Origin: Myxococcus sp. RHSTA-1-4
GTDB taxonomy: Bacteria > Myxococcota > Myxococcia > Myxococcales > Myxococcaceae
DNA: 37,214 bases
Direction: 5' to 3'
Assembly: GCF_020037125.1 (NCBI RefSeq)
Contig: NZ_JAIQDG010000061.1
Span: 1-37,214, forward strand
This document shows, one piece after another, positions 23,295-32,488 of the stretch. Position 1 is the stretch's first letter, and each line of letters opens with the position of its first letter. The position numbers and the translations under genes are program-made. Under the pieces are notes generated by a model. That model was not told the origin of the DNA and made no database searches. It saw only the letters and a program-made list of their open reading frames with translations.

Positions 23295-23443
23295 GACGTG
23301 GGGCAGGGGCCCGGGCTCCGGTGGGACGTCCCGGGGCCGGGGCGGAGGCGGATTTAACCTTCCGCCGTGCGTGGGGTTCTTCAGGGCAGGAGGCGATGGG
23401 ACACACCCGTCCCGTCGTCCTCATGAACCAGGAGAATCCCATC

Positions 23444-23848
23444 ATGCGTCTGACGTCCGCCCTGCGGTCCGCTGTCGTTGTGTCGCTGCTGCTCGCCACT
23501 CCGGTGCTGGCCGCCGAAACCACGGCCACGCCGGCCCCCGCGCCTGGCGCCGAGCAGGGCATGTCCTGCCACGGGGGCGAAGGCCACAAGCGGTTCAAGC
23601 ACGAGAGGAAGCTCCAGCGCATGGAGCACCGGTTCGACCGGGCGGTGGCCGAGGGGCGCCTCACCCAGGCCCAGGCCGACCAGTTCAGGGCCGAGGGGCG
23701 GCAGCTCCGCGAGGAGATGAAGGCGCAGCGTGAGGCGGCGGGAGGCCAGCTCTCCGAGGACCAGCGGCAGAAGCTGCGGGAGCGCATGCGCGCCTTCCGC
23801 GAGAAGGTGAAGAGCGCGATGAAGCCGGCCGACGCCCAGAAGCCGTAG
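23444..23848 (+). CDS. Small periplasmic helical protein (LTxxQ-like)
   Basis: 134 residues. The signal peptide MRLTSALRSAVVVSLLLATP, then VLA, with cleavage before AETT predicts export. A short Pro/Ala stretch precedes a highly charged helical region (HKRFKHERKLQRMEHRFDRA, then GRLTQAQADQFRAEGRQLRE and LSEDQRQKLRERMRAFREKV). The LTQAQ and LSEDQ units resemble the LTxxQ repeats of Spy/CpxP-like periplasmic chaperones, but length and similarity are weak, so this is only a possibility. One Cys (SCHGGEGH) sits in a His-rich patch that could bind metal. ATG at 23444 has AGGAG about 10 bp upstream. It converges on the ChaN-like gene, 24 bp away. Confidence 0.75.
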   Translation: MRLTSALRSAVVVSLLLATPVLAAETTATPAPAPGAEQGMSCHGGEGHKRFKHERKLQRMEHRFDRAVAEGRLTQAQADQFRAEGRQLREEMKAQREAAGGQLSEDQRQKLRERMRAFREKVKSAMKPADAQKP

Positions 23849-23872
23849 CTCCCGGGGTTCGGCAGCCGTCCG

Positions 23873-25459
23873 TCAGCCCTGTGTCCCGGCGGACGCCCTG
23901 CCGCCGGTGCCCAGACGCTCGTTCCAGGCGAAGTACGCGCCTCGCGGGTCCTCGAACGGGTCGCGGAACAGCGCCTGCACCTCGGGCCTGGCCACGCGGC
24001 CCTCGTCGAAGGCCTGGTACAGCCTGTCCCCCAGCAGGTAGCCCAGGGCGTGGCTGACACCGTGGAAGAGCCGGTCCTTGCGCAGGGGGAGCAGCTTCAC
24101 GGCCTCCTCGGGCCCCTCGGTCTCCGCGGCCTTGTGCGCCAGCACGAAGGCGGCGATCTGCCTCTCCACGCCGCGGCCCTCGCCGAAGCGCTTCGCCCAC
24201 TCGGCGAGCCCCGGGCACGAGCGGCGCGGGTTCACCAGCTTGGAGCCGAAGAAGCCCAGCGCCTCTTCCATGCAGCGCGCGTAGAAGGCCTCGGACGCGC
24301 GGCGGGGCGCCTCCATGGCGTCGCCCACCGCGCAGTGCCGGACGAAGTGCGCCGCCTCTTCCGCGGCGTGGTTCAGTGACAGCGATGCGAGCCAGGCCAT
24401 CCGCGCCCGGGGGATGTAGCCGCTCTCCCGCGACAGGATGTGGCGGCGGAGCTGCGCCAGCTCGGAGTGCGTGAAGCGCCCGCGCCGCTGGATGCGCGCC
24501 AGCACGTCACCATCCGCCACCGTCGCCACCTCCACCGAGTCCAGCGCCCGTCCCACCGGCACGCCCGCCAGCCGGCCGATGAGCTCGGACATCTCCCGGA
24601 ACCGCTCCGCGGCGCTCCGGTCCACCAGCGGAGCGTCTCCGGCCTCCGCCTCCAGGTAGTCCAGGAAGCTCTGCTGGCAGACGACGGGGGACGCGTTCAG
24701 CAGGCACAGCGAGCCGTCCGCCAGCTCCACCGCCTCCGCCGCGCCCACGCGGCCCTCGCGCGCCAGCCTCCACCAGACGCCCTCGGCGTTCTGGTACACC
24801 ACCAGTCCCCGCCGCGCGTCCGCGCCGAGCGCCCGCTCCACCTGCGCGGGCAGGTGACAGGGCGCCACGTGGTACTGGCCCACCAGCACCATGACGAGCG
24901 GCCGGTCCTCCGCGCGAGCCACACGGGCAATCCGCTCCGCCGCGTAGGCATCGCGCAGCGCCAGCGAGCGCTCCCCCTGCGCGCGCCGGTCGATACCCAC
25001 CACCTCCAGCCGGTGCCGCCGCGCGAAGGAGAGCAGGGCACGCGGGCCCGCCCCGGAGCCGAAGCCCGAGGCGCCCGAGGTCAGCCCCAGCCGCGACAGC
25101 AGCGAGCGCTCCGGCAGCCTCCCCGCGAGCCACGCGTCCACGGAGGCCTGGTGGCGGCCCTCCACGCACTCGAGCGCCATGACCACGCGGCGGCCCGAGG
25201 CGAGCGCGCGCTCCACCAGCATGAGGTACGTCTCCTGCGCGAGCGGGAGCGTGTGGTAGTCGCCCACGTACACCACGTCCGAGGCCTGCACCTGCTGGTG
25301 CACGGCCGGCGGCGTCACGATGCGCCGGTACCCGGCGGTGCGACGCCGGTAACGGGCCTCGTAGGCTCGGAAGGCTTCAGTCTGACCGTCCACGACTCGG
25401 GCAATTTGTGCCCTCTGGCGGCGGAACAGTGCGAGGTGCAAGGCGAGCGAGTCGCGCAT
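23873..25459 (-). CDS. ChaN/DUF399-like protein with an unassigned C-terminal half
   Basis: About 528 residues. Residues ~55-290 resemble the ChaN (DUF399, haem-binding uptake, Tiki-like) domain: SDVVYVGDYHTLPLAQETYL, then RRVVMALECVEGRHQASVDA, and later VMVLVGQYHVAPCHLPAQVE. The ExH of many members is replaced by DYH (Asp67, His69), with Glu97 in the ALEC motif. Characterised ChaN is a small haem-binding lipoprotein; this one has no signal peptide, so it should be cytoplasmic. Residues ~300-528 (FTHSELAQLRRHILSRESGY, then NHAAEEAAHFVRHCA) are helical and I do not recognise them. ATG at 25459 is preferred; ATG at 25486 is in frame, and neither has a well-placed binding site (GAGGG is 17 bp from 25459). 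The gene stands alone between two differently directed groups. Confidence 0.75.
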   Translation of the reverse strand: MRDSLALHLALFRRQRAQIARVVDGQTEAFRAYEARYRRRTAGYRRIVTPPAVHQQVQASDVVYVGDYHTLPLAQETYLMLVERALASGRRVVMALECVEGRHQASVDAWLAGRLPERSLLSRLGLTSGASGFGSGAGPRALLSFARRHRLEVVGIDRRAQGERSLALRDAYAAERIARVARAEDRPLVMVLVGQYHVAPCHLPAQVERALGADARRGLVVYQNAEGVWWRLAREGRVGAAEAVELADGSLCLLNASPVVCQQSFLDYLEAEAGDAPLVDRSAAERFREMSELIGRLAGVPVGRALDSVEVATVADGDVLARIQRRGRFTHSELAQLRRHILSRESGYIPRARMAWLASLSLNHAAEEAAHFVRHCAVGDAMEAPRRASEAFYARCMEEALGFFGSKLVNPRRSCPGLAEWAKRFGEGRGVERQIAAFVLAHKAAETEGPEEAVKLLPLRKDRLFHGVSHALGYLLGDRLYQAFDEGRVARPEVQALFRDPFEDPRGAYFAWNERLGTGGRASAGTQG

Positions 25460-25687
25460 GGAGTGCGGCGATCCCTCGCACGGCATGGAGGACCCGGCAA
25501 AAAAACGACGCCCGAGAGAGCCTCGGATGGAGCGGAGTGCTTCAGGGCGGGGGCCTCTGCGTGGTCCCCGGCCGACACGGCACACCCTCGTCGAGGGGCC
25601 GGGAGTCACCTTTGACCACTGTGCCCTTCCCGCGCGGCCCGCCGGCGGATGAGCGCCGGGGGCCGGGCGCGGGCCCGGGTGATGCGG
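25460..25687. other. Intergenic leader of the ChaN-like gene
   Basis: On the minus strand a short hairpin CCGAG-gctct-CTCGG (about 25528-25514) is followed after six bases by seven T residues (the A run at 25499-25505 on the plus strand), about 40 bp upstream of the ChaN-like start: a weak attenuator candidate. A 13-bp palindrome CCCTCG-T-CGAGGG lies at 25585-25597. No gene is seen. Confidence 0.35.
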
Positions 25688-25969
25688 CTACTTGGGCTCG
25701 TCCGAGGACGGAGCCGCCGCGACCGCCGCCAGGGGCTGCGCGGCCGAGGGGGCCGCCGCCGGAGCCACGGGGGCCGGCGCGGGACGGGGCGGGGGGCTCA
25801 GCACGTCATTCACGGAAGGCATCTTCCGGATGTCGCCGCGGGCCACCTTCCACGCCTGCTGGACAATCCACGACAGCGAGCGGTCCTGCCGCGTCGCCTC
25901 ACGCTGGATCTCTTCCAGCATGTCTTCGGGGAAGTAGAGACTCTGCTTGCGATGGTCGGTCGTGGCCAT
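25688..25969 (-). CDS. TIGR04563-type small protein, copy 2
   Basis: 93 residues. The first ~45 (RKQSLYFPEDMLEEIQREAT, then RQDRSLSWIVQQAWKVAR) match a family I know as TIGR04563, mostly myxobacterial. The pattern of a short beta strand (QSLYFP) followed by two helices resembles a ribbon-helix-helix DNA-binding fold, so a regulatory role is plausible but unproven. The tail from residue ~58 is Pro/Ala-rich and unlike copy 1. The two genes are separated by 7 bp; the ribosome binding site GGGAGGAG for this start lies within the last codons of copy 1, so translation is likely coupled. Both are downstream of the promoter at 26260-26232. Confidence 0.85.
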   Translation of the reverse strand: MATTDHRKQSLYFPEDMLEEIQREATRQDRSLSWIVQQAWKVARGDIRKMPSVNDVLSPPPRPAPAPVAPAAAPSAAQPLAAVAAAPSSDEPK

Positions 25970-25976
25970 GCCCTCG

Positions 25977-26180
25977 CTACTCCTCCCGTGGGTCCTGGCG
26001 CTCGTCGCCAGTCACGTCATTGACAGCGGGGAACGACTTGATGCGCTCACGGGCGATCTTCCACGCCTGCTGCACGACCCACGACAGCGAGCGGTCCTGC
26101 CGCGTCGCCTCCTCCTGGATCTCCTTCAGCATCTCCTCGGGGAAGTACAGCGACTGCTTGCGCTTGTCCGTGCCTGCCAT
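25977..26180 (-). CDS. TIGR04563-type small protein, copy 1
   Basis: 67 residues starting MAGTDKRKQSLYFPEEMLKE and continuing IQEEATRQDRSLSWVVQQAW. Over residues 7-46 it is about 80% identical to copy 2, which indicates a tandem duplication followed by tail divergence (here an acidic DVTGDERQDPREE end). The strand-helix-helix pattern recalls ribbon-helix-helix proteins. GGAG lies about 9 bp upstream of the ATG on the minus strand, and a good sigma70-type promoter sits about 50 bp upstream. It is the first gene of a two-gene unit. No target is known to me. Confidence 0.87.
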   Translation of the reverse strand: MAGTDKRKQSLYFPEEMLKEIQEEATRQDRSLSWVVQQAWKIARERIKSFPAVNDVTGDERQDPREE

Positions 26181-26231
26181 ACCTGGGTCTCCGGGGCGGA
26201 TTCGAGGTGACGACCTGAACACACCGGGGTC

Positions 26232-26260
26232 GTTATCCGACAGACTCCCAAGTGGGTCAA
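26232..26260 (-). promoter_or_regulatory. Sigma70-type promoter of the TIGR04563 pair
   Basis: On the minus strand TTGACC (26260-26255), a 17-bp spacer and GATAAC (26237-26232) give 5/6 and 4/6 matches with ideal spacing. Transcription would start near 26225, leaving a ~45-nt leader before the ATG at 26180. It is the best promoter match in the window. Confidence 0.65.
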
Positions 26261-26342
26261 CGGTTTCGGACGACTCATTCCGCGCCCGCTGGGCACACAT
26301 GCGGGCGCGTGCAGTCGCACCTGACGTGTGCAGCGTGGCGCG

Positions 26343-26468
26343 AAAATGGAAACGCCCCGGACCTCCACGAGGGACGTCCGGGGCGCTTCGGAAAGAGGGA
26401 CCGCCGGGAGTGCATCTCCTGGCGGACCCGTGGGCCCAGAGGGGGAGGGGGGGGACCCCTAGGCCCAA
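26343..26468 (-). ncRNA. Candidate small RNA with three stem-loops and a terminator (Pxr-like architecture)
   Basis: Read on the minus strand, about 126 nt form three consecutive stem-loops. SL1 (26467-26431) pairs TGGGCC with GGCCCA and AGGGG with a CCCCT; its loop holds a run of eight C (complement of 26447-26454). SL2 (26429-26397) is a 10-bp stem, CCGCCAGGAG against CTCCCGGCGG with one G-U pair, extended by GGG/CCC, and a 5-nt loop. SL3 (26385-26353) is a perfect 10-bp stem CGCCCCGGAC/GTCCGGGGCG followed by TTTCCATTTT, an intrinsic terminator. The flanking genes diverge, so no terminator is expected unless an RNA gene lies here. As remembered, Pxr, the developmental sRNA of Myxococcus xanthus, has about this length, three stem-loops and a C-run. 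No clear promoter was found upstream. Identity with Pxr is unverified. Confidence 0.65.
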
Positions 26469-26635
26469 CACCTTGAAATTCGACCGTCCTCTCAACAACA
26501 CCTGCGGTAGCGCCTATTTCCGCTTCCGCGCCCACGCCCATCCGGTGTGACGATCATAAGAACCGTCCCCCCTACCTTCAACCGCACCGCGCATCTGTAA
26601 CCCCGTCAGACGACACTCCATTCCGCCGCTGTCCG

Positions 26636-27988
26636 ATGCCTCGCACTGCTCCCCAGACCCGGTTGCTGACGAAGACGCTGGAGGAGGCGTACACGCGCCT
26701 TGGCCTCCTCGGAGGCTCGGTGTTGCTCGCCGTCTCGGGAGGCGCGGACTCCACCGCGCTGCTGGTGGGCACCGCGCACGTGGCTCCCCGGCTGAAGCTC
26801 CGGGTGGAGGTCGCCACGCTGGACCATGGCCTTCGGCCGGAGTCGCGGGCCGAGGTCCAGGCGGTCGTCCGGCTGGCCGCCGGGCTGGGGCTGCCGTGCC
26901 ACGTGCGCGAGCTGCACCTGCGGCCTGGAGCGGGCGTGGAGGCGCGAGCGCGAGAGGCCCGCTACGCGGCGCTGGAGACGCTCCGGCACGAGCGCGGGTT
27001 GATGGCCGTGGCCACGGCCCACACGGCGAGCGACCAGGCGGAGACGCTCCTGATGCGGCTCGCGCGCGGCACGGCGCTTCGAGGGGCGGGCGGCATCCAG
27101 GCTGCCCGCCCGGGGCTCATCCGCCCACTGCTCGAGCGCACGCGCGCGGAGGTGGAGTCCTTCCTGGAGGAAGAGGGTGTCGGCTACTCGACAGACCCCA
27201 TGAACGCGGACCCGGCGCTCTTCCGGACGCGCATCCGGCGCGACGTGCTGCCTGCCCTGTCGCGCGCGGCGGGCTACGCGGTGGAGGAGCGGCTGGCCGC
27301 CTTCGCGCGCCTGGCGGCGGAAGACGACGCGCTGCTGGCGGGCCTGGCGGAGGAGGCGTGGCGGAGGCTGCGGCTGGAGGACGGGAGCCTGGAGGCGGTG
27401 GGCGTGCGCGCCCTGGAGCCGCCGCTCCGGCGCAGGGTGCTCGTCCGGCTGCTGGGCGAAGCGGGGGTGCCCGCGGACGACGCCATGCTGGCGCGCGTGC
27501 TGCGCGCGGTGGAGCGCGGAGGGGTGGCCTCGCTCGGCCGGAAGCTCCAGCTGCGCGCGGCGAGCGGACGCGTGCGCTGCGTCCAACTGGAGCCGGCGCG
27601 CTCACCGGTGCTGCGGCTGGACGGCCCGGGGACGCGAGGGCTGCTGGAGGGCACGGGATGGAGTTTCGCCGTGGAGTCCGGCCCTCCACCCATGGGCGTC
27701 CACGGGCTGGTGCTCGCGGAAGGGACGCGCTGGCCGCTCACCGTGCGGACGCGCCAGCCGGGCGATCGCCTCCGCACCGCGGCGGGACAACGAAAACTCC
27801 AGGACGTGTTGGTAGACCTTCGGGTGCCCGCGGAGGCGCGCGCCGCGTGGCCGGTGGTGGCCGACGCCGGGGGGCAGGTGCTGTGGCTCCCGGGGTTGTG
27901 GTCACCCCCACCGCCCGATGTCGCGTCCGGCCACGCGCTGTGGGCGGCGCCTCCGGGTCCGAGCATTCAGCGGACCCCTTCGTTATAG
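26636..27988 (+). CDS. tilS: tRNA(Ile)-lysidine synthetase
   Basis: 450 residues. It attaches lysine to C34 of tRNA-Ile(CAU) using ATP, converting its codon specificity from AUG to AUA; essential in bacteria. The PP-loop SGGADS lies at 34-39 in VLLAVSGGADSTALLV, followed by LDHGLRPESRAEVQAV, then ATAHTASDQAETLLMRLARG, all standard for the N-terminal domain. The C-terminal region (WPLTVRTRQPGDRLRTAAGQ, then RKLQDVLVD) is the conserved TilS C-domain that contacts the acceptor stem. The start ATG at 26636 lacks a clear binding site; a later start is possible but would cut into the helix before the PP-loop. It is followed by ftsH after 180 bp, an order widely conserved in bacteria. Confidence 0.96.
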   Translation: MPRTAPQTRLLTKTLEEAYTRLGLLGGSVLLAVSGGADSTALLVGTAHVAPRLKLRVEVATLDHGLRPESRAEVQAVVRLAAGLGLPCHVRELHLRPGAGVEARAREARYAALETLRHERGLMAVATAHTASDQAETLLMRLARGTALRGAGGIQAARPGLIRPLLERTRAEVESFLEEEGVGYSTDPMNADPALFRTRIRRDVLPALSRAAGYAVEERLAAFARLAAEDDALLAGLAEEAWRRLRLEDGSLEAVGVRALEPPLRRRVLVRLLGEAGVPADDAMLARVLRAVERGGVASLGRKLQLRAASGRVRCVQLEPARSPVLRLDGPGTRGLLEGTGWSFAVESGPPPMGVHGLVLAEGTRWPLTVRTRQPGDRLRTAAGQRKLQDVLVDLRVPAEARAAWPVVADAGGQVLWLPGLWSPPPPDVASGHALWAAPPGPSIQRTPSL

Positions 27989-28034
27989 AGTGGAATGAAT
28001 GCAGTCCGGGGATGGCCGCGGCCCCCGTAAATAG

Positions 28035-28062
28035 TTGAGGGCTTTTTGCTGTTGCTGATACG
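28035..28062 (+). promoter_or_regulatory. Candidate promoter for ftsH
   Basis: TTGAGG (28035-28040) and GATACG (28057-28062) are 16 bp apart. The -35 is good, the -10 weak. A small hairpin GCTGGG-gttctt-CCCAGC (28110-28127) lies in the resulting leader, 41 bp before the ftsH GTG. ftsH is often heat-inducible, but no recognisable heat-shock promoter is visible. Confidence 0.3.
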
Positions 28063-28168
28063 GTCCGACGCTGGGTGGCTCGCCTGGTGTCGGCCAAATG
28101 ATGGAAAAAGCTGGGGTTCTTCCCAGCGCGGCCCTCATCCCGCCGAGTACCGAAAGGGCAGCTGACAC

Positions 28169-30085
<1,917 letters not shown>

Positions 30086-30114
30086 GGCGCGCCACTTCCG
30101 CGGATGAAACGACG

Positions 30115-30152
30115 AAGGCCCTCCCCGGCAGTGGGGAGGGCCTTTTGTTTTT
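30115..30152 (+). terminator. Intrinsic terminator of ftsH
   Basis: AAGGCCCTCCCC-ggcagt-GGGGAGGGCCTT followed by TTGTTTTT: a perfect 12-bp stem, 6-nt loop and T-rich tract, 30 bp past the ftsH stop. It sits between the convergent ftsH and pirin genes. This is the clearest Rho-independent terminator in the window. Confidence 0.92.
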
Positions 30153-30170
30153 CAGCGGGCCCGGCGCTCG

Positions 30171-30866
30171 TCAGGCCAGGTCGAACAGCAGGGCCTCGAG
30201 CGGCTCGGAGGCGGTGAGGACCAGCCGGGACTCGTCGGACACGGCCACGCCGTCACCGGCCTTCAGCTCCACGCCGTTGAGCGTGCCCTGGCCTCGCGCC
30301 ATCTGCAGCCAGGCGTGACGGCCTGGAGCCAGCGTGTACTCGGCCTTCTCGCCCGGGCCCAGCAGCGTGGCGTGCAGCGACATGTCCTGGTGCACGGTGA
30401 GGCTGCCTTCGCGGGCGTCGCGGCTGGCCACCACTCTCCAGCGGCCCTTTCTCTCGGACTCGGGAAATGCCTTCTGCTCGTACCCGGGCTTCAGGCCCCG
30501 CTGCTCGGGGAGGATCCAGATCTGCAGGAAGTGCAGCTCCTCGTCAGCGCCGTTCATCTCGCTGTGCAGCACGCCGGTGCCGGCCGTCATCCGCTGCACC
30601 TCGCCCGCGCGCAGCAGGCCCTCGCCGCCCGTGCTGTCACGGTGGGCAATGGCCCCGCTGAGGGGGTAGGTGATGATTTCCATGTCCCGGTGCGGGTGGG
30701 TGCCGAAGCCCTCGCCGGCCGTGACACGGTCCTCGTTGATGACGCGCAGGGCGCGGAAGCCCATGAAGTCCGGGTCGTAGTAGCTCGCGAACGAGAAGGT
30801 GTGGTGGGAGTCCAGCCAGCCGTGGTCCGCATGGCCGCGCGCTTCAGAGGGGCGAATCGTCATCAT
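30171..30866 (-). CDS. Pirin-family protein
   Basis: 231 residues, a two-barrel cupin of the pirin family. The N-terminal cupin keeps all four metal ligands: His57 and His59 in GTHPHRDMEII, His101 and Glu103 in VLHSEMN. The opening WLDSHHTFSFASYYDPDFMG and the following FRALRVINEDRV are diagnostic. Bacterial pirins include quercetin dioxygenases (YhhW-like) and redox-linked regulators; the conserved iron site fits a quercetinase-type activity, but physiological function is unknown. ATG at 30866 has AAGGAG about 6 bp upstream on the minus strand; the next codon is also ATG. It is divergent from folP, and a 17-bp palindrome in the shared gap is a likely operator. Confidence 0.94.
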   Translation of the reverse strand: MMTIRPSEARGHADHGWLDSHHTFSFASYYDPDFMGFRALRVINEDRVTAGEGFGTHPHRDMEIITYPLSGAIAHRDSTGGEGLLRAGEVQRMTAGTGVLHSEMNGADEELHFLQIWILPEQRGLKPGYEQKAFPESERKGRWRVVASRDAREGSLTVHQDMSLHATLLGPGEKAEYTLAPGRHAWLQMARGQGTLNGVELKAGDGVAVSDESRLVLTASEPLEALLFDLA

Positions 30867-30957
30867 GGAGTGCTCCTTGTCTTTCCTGGGGAGGAGGGCC
30901 TTCCCGCCTCCGCACTCAACATGTGTCCGCGAGCCCCGTCCCACCAGATGGCCGGAA

Positions 30958-30974
30958 TGGAACGCATCGTTCCA
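30958..30974. promoter_or_regulatory. TGGAACG-CAT-CGTTCCA operator-like palindrome between pirin and folP
   Basis: A perfect 17-bp inverted repeat with 7-bp arms and a 3-bp centre, 92 bp from the pirin start and 37 bp from the folP start. This size and symmetry are typical of TetR-family operators (family knowledge). No regulator gene is adjacent. It probably controls pirin, since folP is usually constitutive (inference). Confidence 0.55.
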
Positions 30975-31010
30975 CCCATTGGACGAAACGAGGGCTAGGG
31001 TGCGCCTGCC

Positions 31011-32237
31011 ATGATTCGAGCCCGTCCGATTTCCGCAGACCGTCCGGAAGACCTGGTGCTGGCCTTCCGGCGGATGGGGCTGCCCACCACCGCCCGCGAG
31101 TACCTGCTGGAGAAGCTCCCCCACGCGCAGGTGCTCCTCACGGGGCTGTCCCGGGACGAGGGACGCTTCCTCCAGTCGCTCCACGAGGCCTCCACCGCGC
31201 CCGGGCGCGAGGAGTACCCCGCGTGGGCGACCGGCGACGCCAAGGCGAGGCCGGGAGTGGGGCTGCTCTCCGGGCGCAGGGAGCAGTTCGACCGGCTGCT
31301 GGCCGCGGCGCGCCCGCAAGCCCCCTCCCTGGCCTTGGCGCTGGAGCGGGCGCTCGAGGCGGGCAGGGCGCCGGCCGCGCTGGCGCTGGGTGGGCGCACC
31401 TTCGAGTGGGGTACGCGCACCTACGTCATGGGCGTGGTGAATGCGACGCCGGACAGCTTCTCCGACGGCGGGCGCTACTTCGGCACGGAGGCCACCATCA
31501 ACCACGGCGTGGCGCTGGCCGAGGCGGGCGCCGACATTCTCGATGTAGGTGGAGAGTCCACCCGTCCCGGCTCACAGCCGGTGAGCGCGGAGGAGGAGCT
31601 GGCGCGGGTGCTGCCGGTCATCGAGGGACTGTGCGCCCGCACGTCCGTCCCCCTGTCGGTGGACACCACCAAGGCGGCGGTGGCGCGCGAGGCGCTGAAG
31701 GCGGGCGCGCACCTCATCAACGACATCACCGGCTTCTCCGACCCCGGCCTGCCGCGCGTGGTGGCCGAGGCGGGCGCGGCCTGTTGCCTCATGCACATCC
31801 AGGGCACTCCGGCCACCATGCAGCAGGCGCCGCGGTACGACGACCTGGTGGACGAGGTGCTGGCCTTCCTGGAGGACGCCGTGGCGCGGGCGGAGGCCGC
31901 GGGCGTGCCCCGGGGGCGCATCCTCCTGGACCCGGGCATCGGCTTCGGGAAGTCGTTCGACCACAACCTCTACCTGCTGCGCCGCCTGGGCGAACTGCGC
32001 GTGCTGGGGCTGCCGCTGCTGGTGGGCACCAGCCGCAAGGGCTTCCTCGGGAAGCTCACGGGGGGCAAGCCAGCGGCCGAGCGGCTGGCGGCGACGCTGG
32101 GCTCCATCGCCGCGGTGGCGGCCATGGGGGGCGCGGAGGTGGTCCGGGTGCACGACGTGGCGGAGGCCCGGGACGCGCTCGCCGTGGCGGATGCCATCCG
32201 GCAAGGTTTGGAGGGGGGCGCGCTGTACGGACGGTAA
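31011..32237 (+). CDS. folP: Dihydropteroate synthase with an N-terminal extension
   Basis: 408 residues, against ~280 for typical FolP. It condenses p-aminobenzoate with hydroxymethyl-dihydropterin pyrophosphate in folate synthesis and is the sulfonamide target. The TIM-barrel domain starts near residue 127: YVMGVVNATPDSFSDGGRYF, LDVGGESTRPGSQPV, LSVDTTKAAVA, INDITGFSDP, CCLMHIQGTPATMQ, LLDPGIGFGKSFDHN, VGTSRKGFLG and VVRVHDV are all standard. Residues 1-125 (ISADRPEDLVLAFRRMGLPT, then HAQVLLTGLSRDEGRFLQSL) form a separate, Arg/Leu-rich region of unknown function that is not part of the catalytic fold. ATG at 31011 is the only start near the front of the frame; translation from an internal start cannot be excluded. 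It is followed by glmM after 251 bp. Confidence 0.95.
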   Translation: MIRARPISADRPEDLVLAFRRMGLPTTAREYLLEKLPHAQVLLTGLSRDEGRFLQSLHEASTAPGREEYPAWATGDAKARPGVGLLSGRREQFDRLLAAARPQAPSLALALERALEAGRAPAALALGGRTFEWGTRTYVMGVVNATPDSFSDGGRYFGTEATINHGVALAEAGADILDVGGESTRPGSQPVSAEEELARVLPVIEGLCARTSVPLSVDTTKAAVAREALKAGAHLINDITGFSDPGLPRVVAEAGAACCLMHIQGTPATMQQAPRYDDLVDEVLAFLEDAVARAEAAGVPRGRILLDPGIGFGKSFDHNLYLLRRLGELRVLGLPLLVGTSRKGFLGKLTGGKPAAERLAATLGSIAAVAAMGGAEVVRVHDVAEARDALAVADAIRQGLEGGALYGR

Positions 32238-32488
32238 TTTGGTGTGGCTTTCAGTCCTCGGAGTGTGGACGCTCGGGCACCGCTGGAGAGCAGACAGCGG
32301 GGCGGAGCCCCCATGGAAGGGGGCGGCACTGATTTCGCAACCTCTTCGAGGTTGATAAGCCTGCATGCCTGGGCGGTTGCCCGGGGAGCACCAGGTTCGT
32401 AGCTTCGAGCCCGGACTGAGGGCGGGGTATAAGCCCCGACGTCGAGCGGCCGGCGCAGGCCCGGCGTGGGAAAGGTGGAGCGGCACAC
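32238..32488 (+). other. Structured leader region upstream of glmM
   Basis: No open frame is credible here. Two hairpins are visible: CAACCTC-ttc-GAGGTTG at 32338-32354 and CCTGGGC-ggtt-GCCCGGG at about 32367-32384 (one G-U pair). They might form an attenuator, a 5' UTR element of glmM or a small RNA; no T tract follows either. The glmM binding site GGAG begins about 12 bp before its ATG. Confidence 0.35.

Noticed and set aside
25499..25528. Intrinsic terminator or attenuator before the ChaN-like gene
   Set aside because: The stem has only 5 bp and the T run starts six bases after it, so termination would be poor; kept only as a note in the leader entry.
26469..26560. Sigma54 promoter (GG-N10-GC) upstream of the small RNA candidate
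   Set aside because: I searched because I recall Pxr as possibly sigma54-dependent, but no TGGCAC-N5-TTGC-like match was found; only a coincidental GG-N10-GC.
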